62,758 bases of DNA from Bacillus rubiinfantis (GTDB lineage Bacteria; Bacillota; Bacilli; Bacillales; Cytobacillaceae). The notes beneath the pieces are model-generated. The model made no database searches and was not told the origin of the DNA. It worked only from the letters and a program-made list of their open reading frames with translations. The translations under genes and the position numbers were made by a program. Shown here in pieces: positions 26,235 to 35,043 of this stretch; the stretch's first letter is position 1, and the number at the start of each line of letters is the position of its first letter. Location: NCBI GenBank assembly GCA_000752035.1, contig CCFE01000021.1, positions 584,035 through 646,792 of the forward strand, in the 5' to 3' direction.

Positions 26235-27185
26235 GTGGCTTATAAACTTAAGAAAAATTTTAAAATGTTTACATTGAATTCAAATCGTAAGCTGGCTGAA
26301 GAGATGGCCAGTCTACTTGGATGTGAGCTTGGTAAGTGTTCCGTCACGCAATTTAGTGATGGGGAAATCCAAATTAATATTGAAGAAAGTGTCCGCGGAA
26401 GCGAAGTTTTTGTCGTTCAATCAGCTTCTGAGCCAACAAACGATCATATTATGGAGCTTTTGATTATGATTGATGCCTTAAAAAGAGCCTCAGCAAAAAT
26501 GATAAATGTCGTCATGCCATATTATAGCTATGCCCGGCAGGATCGCAAAGCCCGCTCTCGCGAACCAATTACCGCCAGACTTATTGCTGACCTATTAGAA
26601 AAATCCGGAGCTACAAGGATTCTGACAGTTGATTTTCATGCCCCGCAGGCTCAAGGGTTCTTTGATATACCGGTCGACCATCTCTCAGGCATTCCGATTT
26701 TAGCTGCTTATTTTGAAAAAAAGGCTTTAGAGAATGTAGTCATTGTCGCCCCGCATAATGGAGGCGTCGTAAGAGCAAGAAAATTGGCCAGTATACTTGA
26801 TGCACCCATTGCCTTAATAGACAGACGCCGTCCAAAACATGATGTTTCCGATATTATGAATATTGTTGGTAATATTGAAGGGAAAACGGCGATTATTATT
26901 GACGACTTAATTGATACGGGCACAGCGATTACTTCGGGAGCTGATGCTTTAATCAAAAATGGAGCAAAAACCGTCTATGCTTGCGGTACTCACCCTGTTT
27001 TTTCAGGTGCCGCGATAGAGCGGATTAGTTCCTCCTCGATAAAGGAATTAGTTGTCACCAATACAATTGATATCCCTGTGGAAAAACAAATTCCACAGAT
27101 AACAGTCTTATCTGTTGCTCCATTACTTGTTGAAGCGATGGAACGCATTCATAATGAAAAAGCCGTAAGTCCGTTATTTGAATAG
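26235..27185 (+). CDS. prs: Ribose-phosphate pyrophosphokinase (PRPP synthetase)
   Basis: A 316-residue enzyme that makes PRPP from ribose 5-phosphate and ATP for nucleotide, histidine and tryptophan synthesis. Visible signatures are FSDGEIQINIEESVRG (about 34-49), MPYYSYARQDRKARSREPITARL, VDFHAPQAQGFFDIPVDHL, and the PRPP loop IIDDLIDTGTAI (about 215-226). The length equals Bacillus Prs. The GTG at 26235 has GGAGGA just upstream; a longer in-frame opening at 26202 lacks one. In Bacillus the housekeeping prs follows glmU, which is not here, so this may be a second copy. Confidence 0.92.
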   Translation: MAYKLKKNFKMFTLNSNRKLAEEMASLLGCELGKCSVTQFSDGEIQINIEESVRGSEVFVVQSASEPTNDHIMELLIMIDALKRASAKMINVVMPYYSYARQDRKARSREPITARLIADLLEKSGATRILTVDFHAPQAQGFFDIPVDHLSGIPILAAYFEKKALENVVIVAPHNGGVVRARKLASILDAPIALIDRRRPKHDVSDIMNIVGNIEGKTAIIIDDLIDTGTAITSGADALIKNGAKTVYACGTHPVFSGAAIERISSSSIKELVVTNTIDIPVEKQIPQITVLSVAPLLVEAMERIHNEKAVSPLFE

Positions 27186-27266
27186 TAGTTTTTATAGAAT
27201 GAGTGTACGGGGTTCTCTTTCGGGAAAATAGGTTAAATCACGTACGAAAAAGCATGGTAAGTCGCA

Positions 27267-27492
27267 AAGGGATTCACCAAAGGATAGGGTTGAGAATTCA
27301 TAAGCGGAGAATTTCCGTCTATTGAAAAATTTGAGGCCTAAAAGGGAGATATAAGCGGACATAGTCCGCTTACTACCTCTAAAAAAGGCAAAATCCACGG
27401 ATTTGGATCATATAAGCGGAAAAACTTCTCCTATTACACGGGAAATTTATGCATTTCTCAATTTAAACGGAATTTTTCCGTTTATCTCAATC
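27267..27492 (-). repeat. Multi-hairpin dispersed repeat, copy B (inverted relative to A)
   Basis: The reverse complement of this stretch aligns with 6071-6295 over its whole length. Its stems are AAACGGAAAAATTCCGTTT (19 nt, eight paired bases), AAGCGGA..TCCGCTT and ACGGA..TCCG. Non-coding, located downstream of prs. Confidence 0.85.
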
Positions 27493-27526
27493 ATTGAAAA
27501 ATCTAACTTAGCTATTTGATTGATTG

Positions 27527-27582
27527 TAAAAAGCATTTGCCCCACCAAGATAAAATTGGCGTGGCAGATGCTTTTATTTTTT
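27527..27582. terminator. Hairpin terminator downstream of prs and the repeat
   Basis: AAAAGCATTTGCC and GGCAGATGCTTTT form a 13-bp stem with one mismatch; the loop holds a further CCACC/GGTGG-like part. TATTTTTT follows. It may end transcripts that read through the repeat. Confidence 0.75.
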
Positions 27583-27771
27583 GGACGAAATTTTAGGATT
27601 AATTTTCAAGTAATTATTCTTCGGCAGAAATACTGAACATAATAAATGTCACAATATTACCATAAATACAATACTAAAAAAACAAATTCTTGAATTATAA
27701 TAAAGGCATAATAGAAAGCGGTTTCATAGCCGATTCATGCAAGCAAAAAGGGATGGAAAGGGGATTTTACT

Positions 27772-27954
27772 ATGCAATACGAAGAAGTGAAAGAATTATT
27801 AGAAGCAGAAAAAGTAAAACTAATGGAGAAGATAAATAACCCAAATCTATCGGCTGAAGAACGGGAAAAGCTGCAACATAACATCGTAAATGTCGAGTAT
27901 ATCATCGAATTAACAGATATGAACCATTTTGAACGCGGTTTTATACTACAATAG
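27772..27954 (+). CDS. Small coiled-coil protein of unknown function
   Basis: A 60-residue, highly charged helical protein (YEEVKELLEAEKVKLMEKI...LSAEEREKLQHNIVNVEYIIEL) with no membrane segment or known motif that I recognise. GGAAAGGGG lies upstream of the ATG, TATAAT-like boxes lie about 70 nt upstream, and a terminator follows closely, so it looks like a real single-gene unit. Two predicted helices suggest a helical hairpin or dimer. Confidence 0.7.
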   Translation: MQYEEVKELLEAEKVKLMEKINNPNLSAEEREKLQHNIVNVEYIIELTDMNHFERGFILQ

Positions 27955-27975
27955 CATTTAGTTATATGCTGTTTT

Positions 27976-28007
27976 TCAGTGTACAAATGTACGCTGATTT
28001 TTTTTAT
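27976..28007 (+). terminator. Terminator after the small coiled-coil gene
   Basis: TCAGTGTAC and GTACGCTGA (9 bp with one G-T pair) enclose AAAT and are followed by TTTTTTTTA. Confidence 0.8.
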
Positions 28008-28025
28008 TTTCATCAATAAAAACAG

Positions 28026-28054
28026 TTGACACATGTTAAAGATGCCGGTAATAT
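28026..28054 (+). promoter_or_regulatory. Predicted sigma-A promoter of the marR-hlyD-mfs operon
   Basis: TTGACA (28026-28031) and TAATAT (28049-28054) with a 17-nt spacer. Transcription would begin near 28061, just before the palindrome at 28070. Confidence 0.8.
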
Positions 28055-28069
28055 AAGGAAGTCATTTAT

Positions 28070-28091
28070 TTCGCATGCGAACTATTCGCAT
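28070..28091. promoter_or_regulatory. Palindromic operator candidate TTCGCATGCGAA plus half site
   Basis: TTCGCATGCGAA (28070-28081) is a perfect 12-nt palindrome, followed by a further half site TTCGCAT (28085-28091). It lies about 10 nt after the predicted transcript start and upstream of the MarR gene, fitting autorepression. Confidence 0.7.
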
Positions 28092-28119
28092 AAAAACTAT
28101 TTAAGGAGGAGGGGGCTGA

Positions 28120-28554
28120 ATGAAGAACGCATTTCGCAGTGAAATTCTTAATTCTTTTTCTGCTATTAATAAACTTCTTTATAAGGTTTCAAAACATGAT
28201 GCCGATCAAAACGGTCTAACGATCGTCCAGTTGAAAGCTCTGTATATTATTTCATCGTATCCTAACATTGGTTTAGTTGAACTGGCCGACCATTTGAAAC
28301 TTACCAACAGCACTGTTAGCGGTGTTGTCGACCGTTTAGTGCAAAATAGTCTGGTTGAACGGCAGCCATTACCGGAAGACCGCCGCGCGATTACAATCCA
28401 CTTAACAAAACAAGGTGAGGAGAAATTGAAACAAATTATTTCAGGCGATTCCTTATTAGTGGAAAAATTAAATAAGATTAAGCAGTTGCCTAAAGAAGAT
28501 ATTCAACAATTATTACGCATCCATAAAAAAATTCAAGACATTTTAAGCGAATAG
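28120..28554 (+). CDS. MarR-family regulator of the efflux operon
   Basis: A 144-residue winged-helix protein with a typical MarR layout: dimer helix 1-30, GLTIVQLKALYIISSYPNIGLVELADHLKLTNSTVSGVVDRLVQNSLVER (about 32-81), and a wing QPLPEDRRAITIHLT with the conserved DRR. AAGGAGGAGGGGG lies upstream of the ATG. It is the first gene of an operon with a membrane fusion protein and an MFS pump (gaps of 15 and 8 nt), so it probably represses the operon by binding the palindrome at 28070. Efflux substrates are often the inducers of such regulators. Confidence 0.9.
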   Translation: MKNAFRSEILNSFSAINKLLYKVSKHDADQNGLTIVQLKALYIISSYPNIGLVELADHLKLTNSTVSGVVDRLVQNSLVERQPLPEDRRAITIHLTKQGEEKLKQIISGDSLLVEKLNKIKQLPKEDIQQLLRIHKKIQDILSE

Positions 28555-28569
28555 AAAGGAATCAAAAAT

Positions 28570-29217
28570 ATGAACGCAAAACGGATGATTCTCATCAATG
28601 TGATTTTATTAGTTATTTTAGTAGGCGGTGGATTTGCAGGGTATTATTATTTTAATCAATCGATTAATTATTTATCTACCGATAATGCGCAAATTTCCGG
28701 CCAGCAGGTCAGTATCGCTGCTCCAGCAACTGGTAAATTGGTAAAATGGGAAGCTCTTACTGGCAAGACATTCTCCAAGGATGAAACAATCGGAAATATT
28801 GAAATGACAAGTGAACAAGGTAAGGTTAATCTTGATATAAAAGCCCCTGCTGCTGGTACTGTTGTTCAATCAAACGCTGTGAAAAATACAATGGTAGCCG
28901 CTGGCTCACCGCTAGCACTCAGCTATGATCTTGATCATCTATGGGTAACTGCCAATATTGAGGAAACTGATCTCAATGATGTTCAAGTCGGTCAAGACGT
29001 CGATATTTACGTGGATGCTTTTCCAAACGTCACATTAAAAGGAAAAGTCGAGGAGATTGGCTTAGCCACAGCAGGTACTTTCTCACTTTTGCCCAAAAAT
29101 AATACTTCAGGAAATTACACGAAAGAAACTCAAGTAATTCCGGTAAAAATCTCACTTGATCATTACGGAGAAAGACTAGTTCCTGGGATGAATGTGACAG
29201 TGCGAATCCATAAGTAG
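28570..29217 (+). CDS. HlyD/EmrA-type membrane fusion protein
   Basis: A 215-residue periplasmic-type adaptor used by Gram-positive pumps. Residues 7-28 form the membrane anchor. The rest contains a biotinyl/lipoyl-like half motif (YLSTDNAQISGQQVSIAAPATGKLVKWEALTGKTFSKDETIG, about 37-78), a second half (IKAPAAGTVVQSNAVKNTMVAAGSPLA) and a beta-barrel region, ending VPGMNVTVRIHK. The hairpin between the lipoyl halves is very short compared with EmrA, as in many Firmicutes examples. It probably pairs with the MFS protein encoded 8 nt downstream. Confidence 0.88.
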   Translation: MNAKRMILINVILLVILVGGGFAGYYYFNQSINYLSTDNAQISGQQVSIAAPATGKLVKWEALTGKTFSKDETIGNIEMTSEQGKVNLDIKAPAAGTVVQSNAVKNTMVAAGSPLALSYDLDHLWVTANIEETDLNDVQVGQDVDIYVDAFPNVTLKGKVEEIGLATAGTFSLLPKNNTSGNYTKETQVIPVKISLDHYGERLVPGMNVTVRIHK

Positions 29218-29225
29218 GTGATAGT

Positions 29226-30998
29226 ATGACGATATATCTCGCAGGTTATATTCTTCTTTCAGTTCTTCTGCTCGTATTTATCAACCTGATGTTGAAAAAA
29301 CAAAAGAACGCAAAGAAACAAACAAATCCAAGTAATGTCACTGCTCAAACGGTCACCACGATTCCAGAACAGCCGATTCATCATGAGGAAAAGTCCCAAC
29401 CTATGAAGAAAGAACACATTCAGCATTCTAAAGGAGCGCAAAAAAACCAGGCGAGTGCCGCGTTAACCCAGGCAGAAGCGTTTGAAGGAAAACGAGGAAA
29501 AGTCATAATTGCGATGATGCTTGGTGCATTCGTCGCCATTTTAAATCAAACTTTATTGAATGTGGCGATTCCTCATATTATGAATGATTTCGGTGTATCA
29601 GCTAGTACAGTTCAGTGGCTTTCCACCGGATATATGTTAACAAATGGAATCATTATTCCAATCACGGCCTATTTAACCTCAAGACTAGGCACAAGAAAAT
29701 TATTTATTTTTGCTGTCTTAGCCTTTACACTCGGTTCAGTGATTTGTTCAATTTCTACAACCTTTTCGCTGCTCATGCTTGGCAGAGTGATACAAGCAGC
29801 CGGTGCCGGTGTCATCATGCCATTATTAATGACGGTGTTTTTAACAATTTATCCGCCCGAAAAGCGGGGGGCCGCGATGGGACTCATGGGTGTAGCCATC
29901 ATGTTTGCCCCAGCACTTGGCCCTACTCTTTCAGGCTGGTTGATTGGTCATTATTCATGGCGCATCTTGTTTGATATCGTGATTCCGTTTGGGATTTTAT
30001 CGATCATCATGTCGATTGCCTGGATGGTGGATGTAACCGAGATTACGAAGCCAAAGTTTGATACCATGGGGTTTATTTTTTCAACGATAGGGTTAGGATT
30101 TCTCCTATACGGCTTCAGTGAGGCAGGTAATAATGGCTGGCACAGTACAGAAGTGGCCGTCTCGTTAATCATCGGTGTGATTGGTTTAATTATTTTCATT
30201 TGGCGCGAACTAACAACCGATCAGCCAATGCTCGAACTGCGGGTATTTAAATATGATATTTTTGCGCTTACGACCGTTATTGGGATGGTAATTAATATGG
30301 CGATGTTTGCAGCCATGCTGCTGTTGCCAATTTATCTGCAAAATATTCGCGGTTTTACGGCGCTAGATTCAGGTTTATTGATGCTGCCAGGGGCCATTGT
30401 CATGGCGATTATGATGCCAATTTCCGGCCGTCTGTTTGACAAAGTCGGAGCGCGCTGGCTGGCCGTTTTCGGCTTGATTATTACCGTCATCACTACATGG
30501 GGATTTACCAAACTGTCGATGTCCACTTCCTATGGGTATATTATGTTTTTGTACGTTATGCGAATGTTTGGCATGTCCTTCTTATCCATGACCGTACAAA
30601 CTGAGGGGATGAACCAGCTGCCACTTCGATTAGCGGGGCACGGAACATCTGCTTCCAATACGGCGAGGACGGTAGCTGGCAGTCTGGGAACGGCATTTCT
30701 GATTACCGTAATGACCACGAGAACCAACTTCCATTCGGCAAATTTTTCTAATGTCATTACAAGTGCCAATCCCTATCTAGCCAATAAACTGGCACAGCTT
30801 GGTCAGGGATTTGCCTCAATCGCGGGAATTCCTACCCAACAGGGGCAAGTATTAGCAACCACGACCATTTATAGTGAGGTCATGAAGGAAGCAACCATTA
30901 GCGGCATAAACGATGCCTTCGTCGTTGCCACGGGGATTGCCGTTATCGCGTTAATCTTAGCCTTCTTTATTAAACGGGCAAAAGCCCAAGCTAATTAA
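29226..30998 (+). CDS. DHA2-family MFS drug efflux pump with N-terminal extension
   Basis: A 590-residue multidrug-type proton antiporter of the EmrB/QacA group, expected to have 14 membrane helices in the main body (about 97-588). Signatures include NQTLLNVAIPHIMNDFGVSASTVQWLSTGYML, RLGTRKLF, GRVIQAAGAGVIMPLL and APALGPTLSGWLI. Unusually, the first 95 residues add a separate membrane helix (about 4-22) and a charged, His/Gln/Lys-rich linker before the normal start region (KRGKVIIAMMLGAFVAILNQTLLN). The ATG has GGTGAT upstream and directly follows hlyD. The paralogue at 53411-54949 lacks this extension. Confidence 0.9.
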   Translation: MTIYLAGYILLSVLLLVFINLMLKKQKNAKKQTNPSNVTAQTVTTIPEQPIHHEEKSQPMKKEHIQHSKGAQKNQASAALTQAEAFEGKRGKVIIAMMLGAFVAILNQTLLNVAIPHIMNDFGVSASTVQWLSTGYMLTNGIIIPITAYLTSRLGTRKLFIFAVLAFTLGSVICSISTTFSLLMLGRVIQAAGAGVIMPLLMTVFLTIYPPEKRGAAMGLMGVAIMFAPALGPTLSGWLIGHYSWRILFDIVIPFGILSIIMSIAWMVDVTEITKPKFDTMGFIFSTIGLGFLLYGFSEAGNNGWHSTEVAVSLIIGVIGLIIFIWRELTTDQPMLELRVFKYDIFALTTVIGMVINMAMFAAMLLLPIYLQNIRGFTALDSGLLMLPGAIVMAIMMPISGRLFDKVGARWLAVFGLIITVITTWGFTKLSMSTSYGYIMFLYVMRMFGMSFLSMTVQTEGMNQLPLRLAGHGTSASNTARTVAGSLGTAFLITVMTTRTNFHSANFSNVITSANPYLANKLAQLGQGFASIAGIPTQQGQVLATTTIYSEVMKEATISGINDAFVVATGIAVIALILAFFIKRAKAQAN

Positions 30999-31000
30999 TG

Positions 31001-31052
31001 AAAAAAGACGGGTTCTAAGCTCCAATTTAGGTGCAATGGCCCGTCCTTTTTT
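31001..31052. terminator. Terminator between the convergent pump and small-protein genes
   Basis: AAAAAAGACGGG (31001-31012) and CCCGTCCTTTTTT (31040-31052) form a stem around a 27-nt loop that contains AGCTCC...GTGCAA; one base is unpaired (the extra C). A and T tracts are on both sides. Confidence 0.7.
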
Positions 31053-31058
31053 ATACAA

Positions 31059-31262
31059 TTACTTTCTTTTACCAACTGGTTCGCTTTTTCGCAGTTTTTC
31101 AAATGTTACATAGGCATGAACGGTGTTTTCTCCAATCTTTTCCACTGCGTCAATCTTTCCTTTACGCCCTTTAATTTTTACCGCATCATTAACAGCAGGA
31201 ATATTTCGAACTAACTGACTAAGAACAACTGTTTTGTTTTCAAAATAGTGAATGGTAATCAT
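31059..31262 (-). CDS. Small basic protein of unknown function
   Basis: A 67-residue soluble protein with a beta-rich pattern (TIHYFENKTVVLSQLVRNIPAVNDAVKIKGRKGKIDAVEKIG) and a basic C-terminus (EKLRKSEPVGKRK). The middle, DAVKIKGRKGKIDAV, looks like a small KOW/SH3-like beta fold; that is a guess. The ATG at 31262 has AAGGAG 11 nt upstream; a TTG at 31271 is too close to it. I do not recognise the family. Confidence 0.65.
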   Translation of the reverse strand: MITIHYFENKTVVLSQLVRNIPAVNDAVKIKGRKGKIDAVEKIGENTVHAYVTFEKLRKSEPVGKRK

Positions 31263-31447
31263 TGAATTCAAAACTCCTTTTTCAAAAAATTCTTTCTATA
31301 TAAAAATATTGAATTCAAACAAGAATTAGACCAAGCATACCCGGAAAATTGTCATTTAGCTCTCACAAAGTTTTCGTCATTTTCGTTTATAATAGTGTTT
31401 AGTTACGTTTGTGAAGAAGTTAACAAAGTAAACAGGAGGAATTGGTT

Positions 31448-33394
31448 TTGAATTACCGTCATTTATTTGAAAATGGAAAAATAGGTAGTCTGACGTTAAA
31501 AAATCGAATTGTGATGCCGGCAATGGGGACAAATCTGTCTGGTCCTAATGGGGAGGTTACACCTCAGCAGATTGCTTATTATGAGGAAAGAGCTAAAGGG
31601 GGTACCGGCTTAATCATTGCTGAATTTACCTGTATTGACTATGAATATGGGAAAGGCATGACCAATCAGCTACGCATTGATGAGGACAGGTTCATTCCTG
31701 GAATGCATCGTTTGGCAAATGCCGTTCATAAATACGGAGCAAAAATGTTTGTCCAGTTGCACCATGCAGGCAGACAGTCTAATTCAGGACTAATCGGAGG
31801 GAAACAAATTGTTGCCCCTAGTGCGGTAACTATCGCAGCGGTTGGTGAAGAACCACGTGAATTAACAACAGCAGAGGTAAAAGAGTTAGTTGAAAAATTT
31901 GTGAAGAGTGCCCTTCGTTGTAAACAAGCTGGTATCGATGGTGTCGAACTGCATGCTGCCCACGGCTATTTAATTAACCAATTTTTAAGCCCTAGCGCCA
32001 ATATTCGTACTGATGAATATGGCGGCAGCTTTGAAAATCGGCTACGTTTTTTGAAAGAAATAGTTGCGGGCATTAAAGAACACTGCGGCTCAGACTACCC
32101 GATTACAGTCAGGCTTAGTGTCGATGAATTTGATGAGGGCGGTACTGATGTACAGTTAAGTAAGAAAATCGCCCAATATTTAGAGAACATTGGTATAAAT
32201 GGTATTCATGCCAGTGCCGGAAACTATAATTCTTTTTATAAAATCATTGATTCACCATCCTATCCTCAAGGCTGGCGGGTATACCTGGCTGAGGAAATTA
32301 AACAAGTCGTCAAGATTCCCGTCATTGCAATTGGGGTCATTCGTGAACCGGCATTCGCCAATGCGGTTATTGCAGAAGGAAAGGCTGACTTTGTTGCTTT
32401 AGGAAGAGGGCATATCGCTGACCCTGAATGGGCTCGGAAAGCAAAGGAAGGCCGCGACCCAGAGATTAGAAGATGTATCTCTTGTCTGCACTGCATTCAA
32501 TCCGTCAACAAGAATTTGCATGTTCAATGTTCTGTTAACACAAGAGCGGGACGTGAATTAGAATTTACGGAATTACAACAGGTCGGAAACAATCGGCCGG
32601 TAGTCATTGTCGGCGGCGGCCCAGGGGGAATGGAAGCAGCTAGAATTTTATCTTTAAAAGGTTATACTGTTACCTTATTTGAAAAAGAATCATACCTCGG
32701 CGGTCAGTTACATCTTGTTCATAGCCCTGAGCATAAACGGAAAATGCAATGGATTATCGACTATCTTCATGAGGAACTAAAACGGTTAAAGGTAACAATT
32801 CACTTAAATACGGAGGCAACAGTTGAAAAAATTCTCACATTGGAGCCATATGCTATTTTTCTAGCAACGGGAGCTAGAGGCTATATTCCACCTTACGAAG
32901 GCATCGAACGTGGAAATGTGAGCGGCTATGAAGATGTTTTATTAGAAAGGAAGAATTTCAGTGGCCGAAAAACGGCCGTGATTGGCAGCGGCATGGTCTG
33001 TTACAGTGTTACCGGTCAGTTGGCAGAAAGCGGCAGTGAAGTCACTTTAATTGAAGTCCCAACAAAAACTGGCAGCAAAGTATCGGCGCCCACAAGAGCA
33101 ATGTTTCTTTCAAGATTAAAAACGAAACAGGTAGACATTCTCGAGGATTGTAAAATAAAGAGAATACAGGAAAAGGCGATTATCCTAGAAGATCAAGCAG
33201 GCAATACGCAGGAATTGACAGTTGATGATATCGTTCTGTCAATGGGTACCGAATCCTATAATCCATTAGAAAAAGAGCTTCGTGAACAAATGGAACGTGT
33301 ATTTGTCCTTGGTGATGCGATTCTTCCTGGTGCAATTGGCGATGCGATTAAGGATGGTTTCGAAAAAGCGTATGTATTAGAAACATTGGTATAA
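31448..33394 (+). CDS. Old-yellow-enzyme-type flavin/iron-sulfur oxidoreductase (2,4-dienoyl-CoA reductase-like)
   Basis: A 648-residue enzyme with an N-terminal FMN TIM barrel (YRHLFENGKIGSLTLKNRIVMPAMGT, HHAGRQ, HAAHGYLINQFLSP, about 1-330), a [4Fe-4S] cysteine cluster CISCLHC...C (about 343-362), and a C-terminal FAD/NAD(P)-binding domain with GGGPGGMEAARIL (about 394) and a second Rossmann motif GSGMVC. It reduces activated C=C bonds such as enoyl-CoAs or enones using NAD(P)H; the substrate is uncertain. I chose the TTG at 31448, which has AGGAGGA 7 nt upstream. A TATAAT lies at about 31387. Monocistronic. Confidence 0.88.
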   Translation: MNYRHLFENGKIGSLTLKNRIVMPAMGTNLSGPNGEVTPQQIAYYEERAKGGTGLIIAEFTCIDYEYGKGMTNQLRIDEDRFIPGMHRLANAVHKYGAKMFVQLHHAGRQSNSGLIGGKQIVAPSAVTIAAVGEEPRELTTAEVKELVEKFVKSALRCKQAGIDGVELHAAHGYLINQFLSPSANIRTDEYGGSFENRLRFLKEIVAGIKEHCGSDYPITVRLSVDEFDEGGTDVQLSKKIAQYLENIGINGIHASAGNYNSFYKIIDSPSYPQGWRVYLAEEIKQVVKIPVIAIGVIREPAFANAVIAEGKADFVALGRGHIADPEWARKAKEGRDPEIRRCISCLHCIQSVNKNLHVQCSVNTRAGRELEFTELQQVGNNRPVVIVGGGPGGMEAARILSLKGYTVTLFEKESYLGGQLHLVHSPEHKRKMQWIIDYLHEELKRLKVTIHLNTEATVEKILTLEPYAIFLATGARGYIPPYEGIERGNVSGYEDVLLERKNFSGRKTAVIGSGMVCYSVTGQLAESGSEVTLIEVPTKTGSKVSAPTRAMFLSRLKTKQVDILEDCKIKRIQEKAIILEDQAGNTQELTVDDIVLSMGTESYNPLEKELREQMERVFVLGDAILPGAIGDAIKDGFEKAYVLETLV

Positions 33395-33492
33395 TTGCAA
33401 AAAGATTTTTACTTCAACAGGCAGCGGCACAAATATCAGGTTTTTTTCCGTGTTATAATGGCTATAGCTAATGTCGCCCATGGGAGGTAAAA

Positions 33493-34392
33493 ATGAGAAT
33501 TGTTATTGCAGGCGGTTCAGGTTTTATCGGGGAAAAATTGACAGCTTTCTTGGTTGAAGAGGGTCATGAGGTCATAATTTTAACGAGACAAGACAGGCCT
33601 TCCTCAGGGAATGTTTCTTATGTTACGTGGCTTGAAGTAGGAACGTCTCCTGAAGAGGATATTGAGGAGGCTGATGCCTTTATCAATTTAGCAGGTGTCT
33701 CGATAAATGATGGACGCTGGAGCAAATCCCACCAACAAGAAATATACGAGAGCAGGATGACTGCGACTGGAGAATTGTTGCGGATTATTACGGCCTTGCC
33801 GGTAAAACCAGCGGTACTGATTAATGCAAGTGCTATTGGTATTTACCCAGCATCTGAGCATAAGGTCTATACGGAAGAATCACAGGAAAGAGCAGAAGAT
33901 TTTCTCGCCAAAACCGTTATCGACTGGGAAGCGAAGGCAAATCAAGCATCAGCACAGTCCATTCGTACGGTGTTTGTCCGCCTTGGGGTCGTCCTTGGTA
34001 ACGAAGGCGGAGCGCTGCCACTCATGGTCTTGCCGTATAAATTGTTTGCAGGCGGCACAGTGGGTTCAGGTGAGCAGTGGGTCTCATGGATCCATGTTCG
34101 TGATGCCATTCGTGCAATCGTCTATCTTCTAGAAAATGAACAGCTAAGCGGACCAATTAATCTCACCGCGCCAACTCCGATAAAGATGCGGGATTTTGGC
34201 AGGACGATTGGGGCTGTCTTACAGCGACCGCACTGGCTCCCAGTCCCCAGCTTTGCACTGAAGCTTATTCTTGGCCAAAAAAGTGCGCTCGTTTTAGAAG
34301 GACAGCATGTGGTTCCGCAAAAGCTGTTAGCTGCAGGCTTTTCCTTCCAATTTGCTTCCCTTCAGCATGCGTTGGAAGACATTCTTTTATAA
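33493..34392 (+). CDS. TIGR01777-family SDR epimerase (YfhF-like)
   Basis: A 299-residue atypical short-chain dehydrogenase with an N-terminal nucleotide motif GGSGFIG (7-13), the catalytic-region NASAIGIYP, and a C-terminal DUF1731-like end (LPVPSFALKLILGQKSALVLEGQHVVPQKLLAAGF). This matches the TIGR01777 family (YfhF in Bacillus, SulA-like epimerases), whose biochemical role is not well defined. GGGAGG precedes the ATG, and TTATAATGG (about 33452) fits a -10 box. Confidence 0.85.
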   Translation: MRIVIAGGSGFIGEKLTAFLVEEGHEVIILTRQDRPSSGNVSYVTWLEVGTSPEEDIEEADAFINLAGVSINDGRWSKSHQQEIYESRMTATGELLRIITALPVKPAVLINASAIGIYPASEHKVYTEESQERAEDFLAKTVIDWEAKANQASAQSIRTVFVRLGVVLGNEGGALPLMVLPYKLFAGGTVGSGEQWVSWIHVRDAIRAIVYLLENEQLSGPINLTAPTPIKMRDFGRTIGAVLQRPHWLPVPSFALKLILGQKSALVLEGQHVVPQKLLAAGFSFQFASLQHALEDILL

Positions 34393-34509
34393 AAATAAAG
34401 AAGAACAGGTCAGTCTCGAGCAGGAGACTGGCCTAAGTCTATGCAACATATTTGGCTTTCTCTGCATATGTTACTACAATGGACTTAGAGGCGAAGGGAG
34501 GAAGACGAC

Positions 34510-34995
34510 GTGAGTATGCTTGATGTAATTAAGACACGCCGTACGATTAAGAAATTTAAAGTGGACCCAATCGATACAAACTTGCTTTATGAGTGGCTTG
34601 AGACAGCCGCTATGGCACCGAACCACCGGATGACAGAGCCATGGGAGGTTTATTTTATTGGAGCGGAAACGCGGAAAAAATTAAATCACAAAACCGATTT
34701 TGGCAATGCCCCAACGCTCTTGGCGATAGTATCAAGACATGGAGCCACTAAGGTCGAAAGTGAAGAAAATGCAGCTGCTACCGCTTGCTTTATTCAAAAT
34801 TTTTGCTTAGCTGCGTGGTCGCGAGGAGTGGGAACTTTTTGGTCATCTATTGGTCTCAAAGGATCAAATCGGCAACTAGTAAAGGTTCCAGATAATTACG
34901 ATATCATGGCAGTTTTGGCGGTTGGCTATCCCGAAGAAATACCAGAAGCGAAGCCGCGCACTGCTATAGAAGATAAAATAACATACTTGCCTTAA
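34510..34995 (+). CDS. Nitroreductase-family protein
   Basis: A compact 161-residue flavoprotein of the NADH-oxidase/nitroreductase family. Signatures are DVIKTRRTIKKFK (5-17, FMN phosphate-binding arginines), MAPNHRMTEPWEVYFI (about 35-50) and AVLAVGYPEE (near the C-terminus). Short members like this occur in Bacilli with unassigned activity. The GTG start at 34510 has GGGAGGAAG upstream. It is convergent with the SASP gene and shares a terminator. Confidence 0.85.
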   Translation: MSMLDVIKTRRTIKKFKVDPIDTNLLYEWLETAAMAPNHRMTEPWEVYFIGAETRKKLNHKTDFGNAPTLLAIVSRHGATKVESEENAAATACFIQNFCLAAWSRGVGTFWSSIGLKGSNRQLVKVPDNYDIMAVLAVGYPEEIPEAKPRTAIEDKITYLP

Positions 34996-35001
34996 TAATA
35001 A

Positions 35002-35037
35002 GAAGGCTGATACCTTTGAATCGCGGTATCAGCCTTT
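35002..35037. terminator. Bidirectional terminator between the nitroreductase and SASP genes
   Basis: AAGGCTGATACC (35003-35014) and GGTATCAGCCTT (35025-35036) form a perfect 12-bp stem with a 10-nt loop. Confidence 0.8.
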
Positions 35038-35043
35038 AGCTAT

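Noticed and set aside
6071..27492. Composite mobile element or invertible segment bounded by the two inverted repeats
   Set aside because: The repeats are only about three quarters identical, there is no recombinase, and the enclosed genes are ordinary metabolic genes. Ancient dispersed repeats are a simpler explanation.
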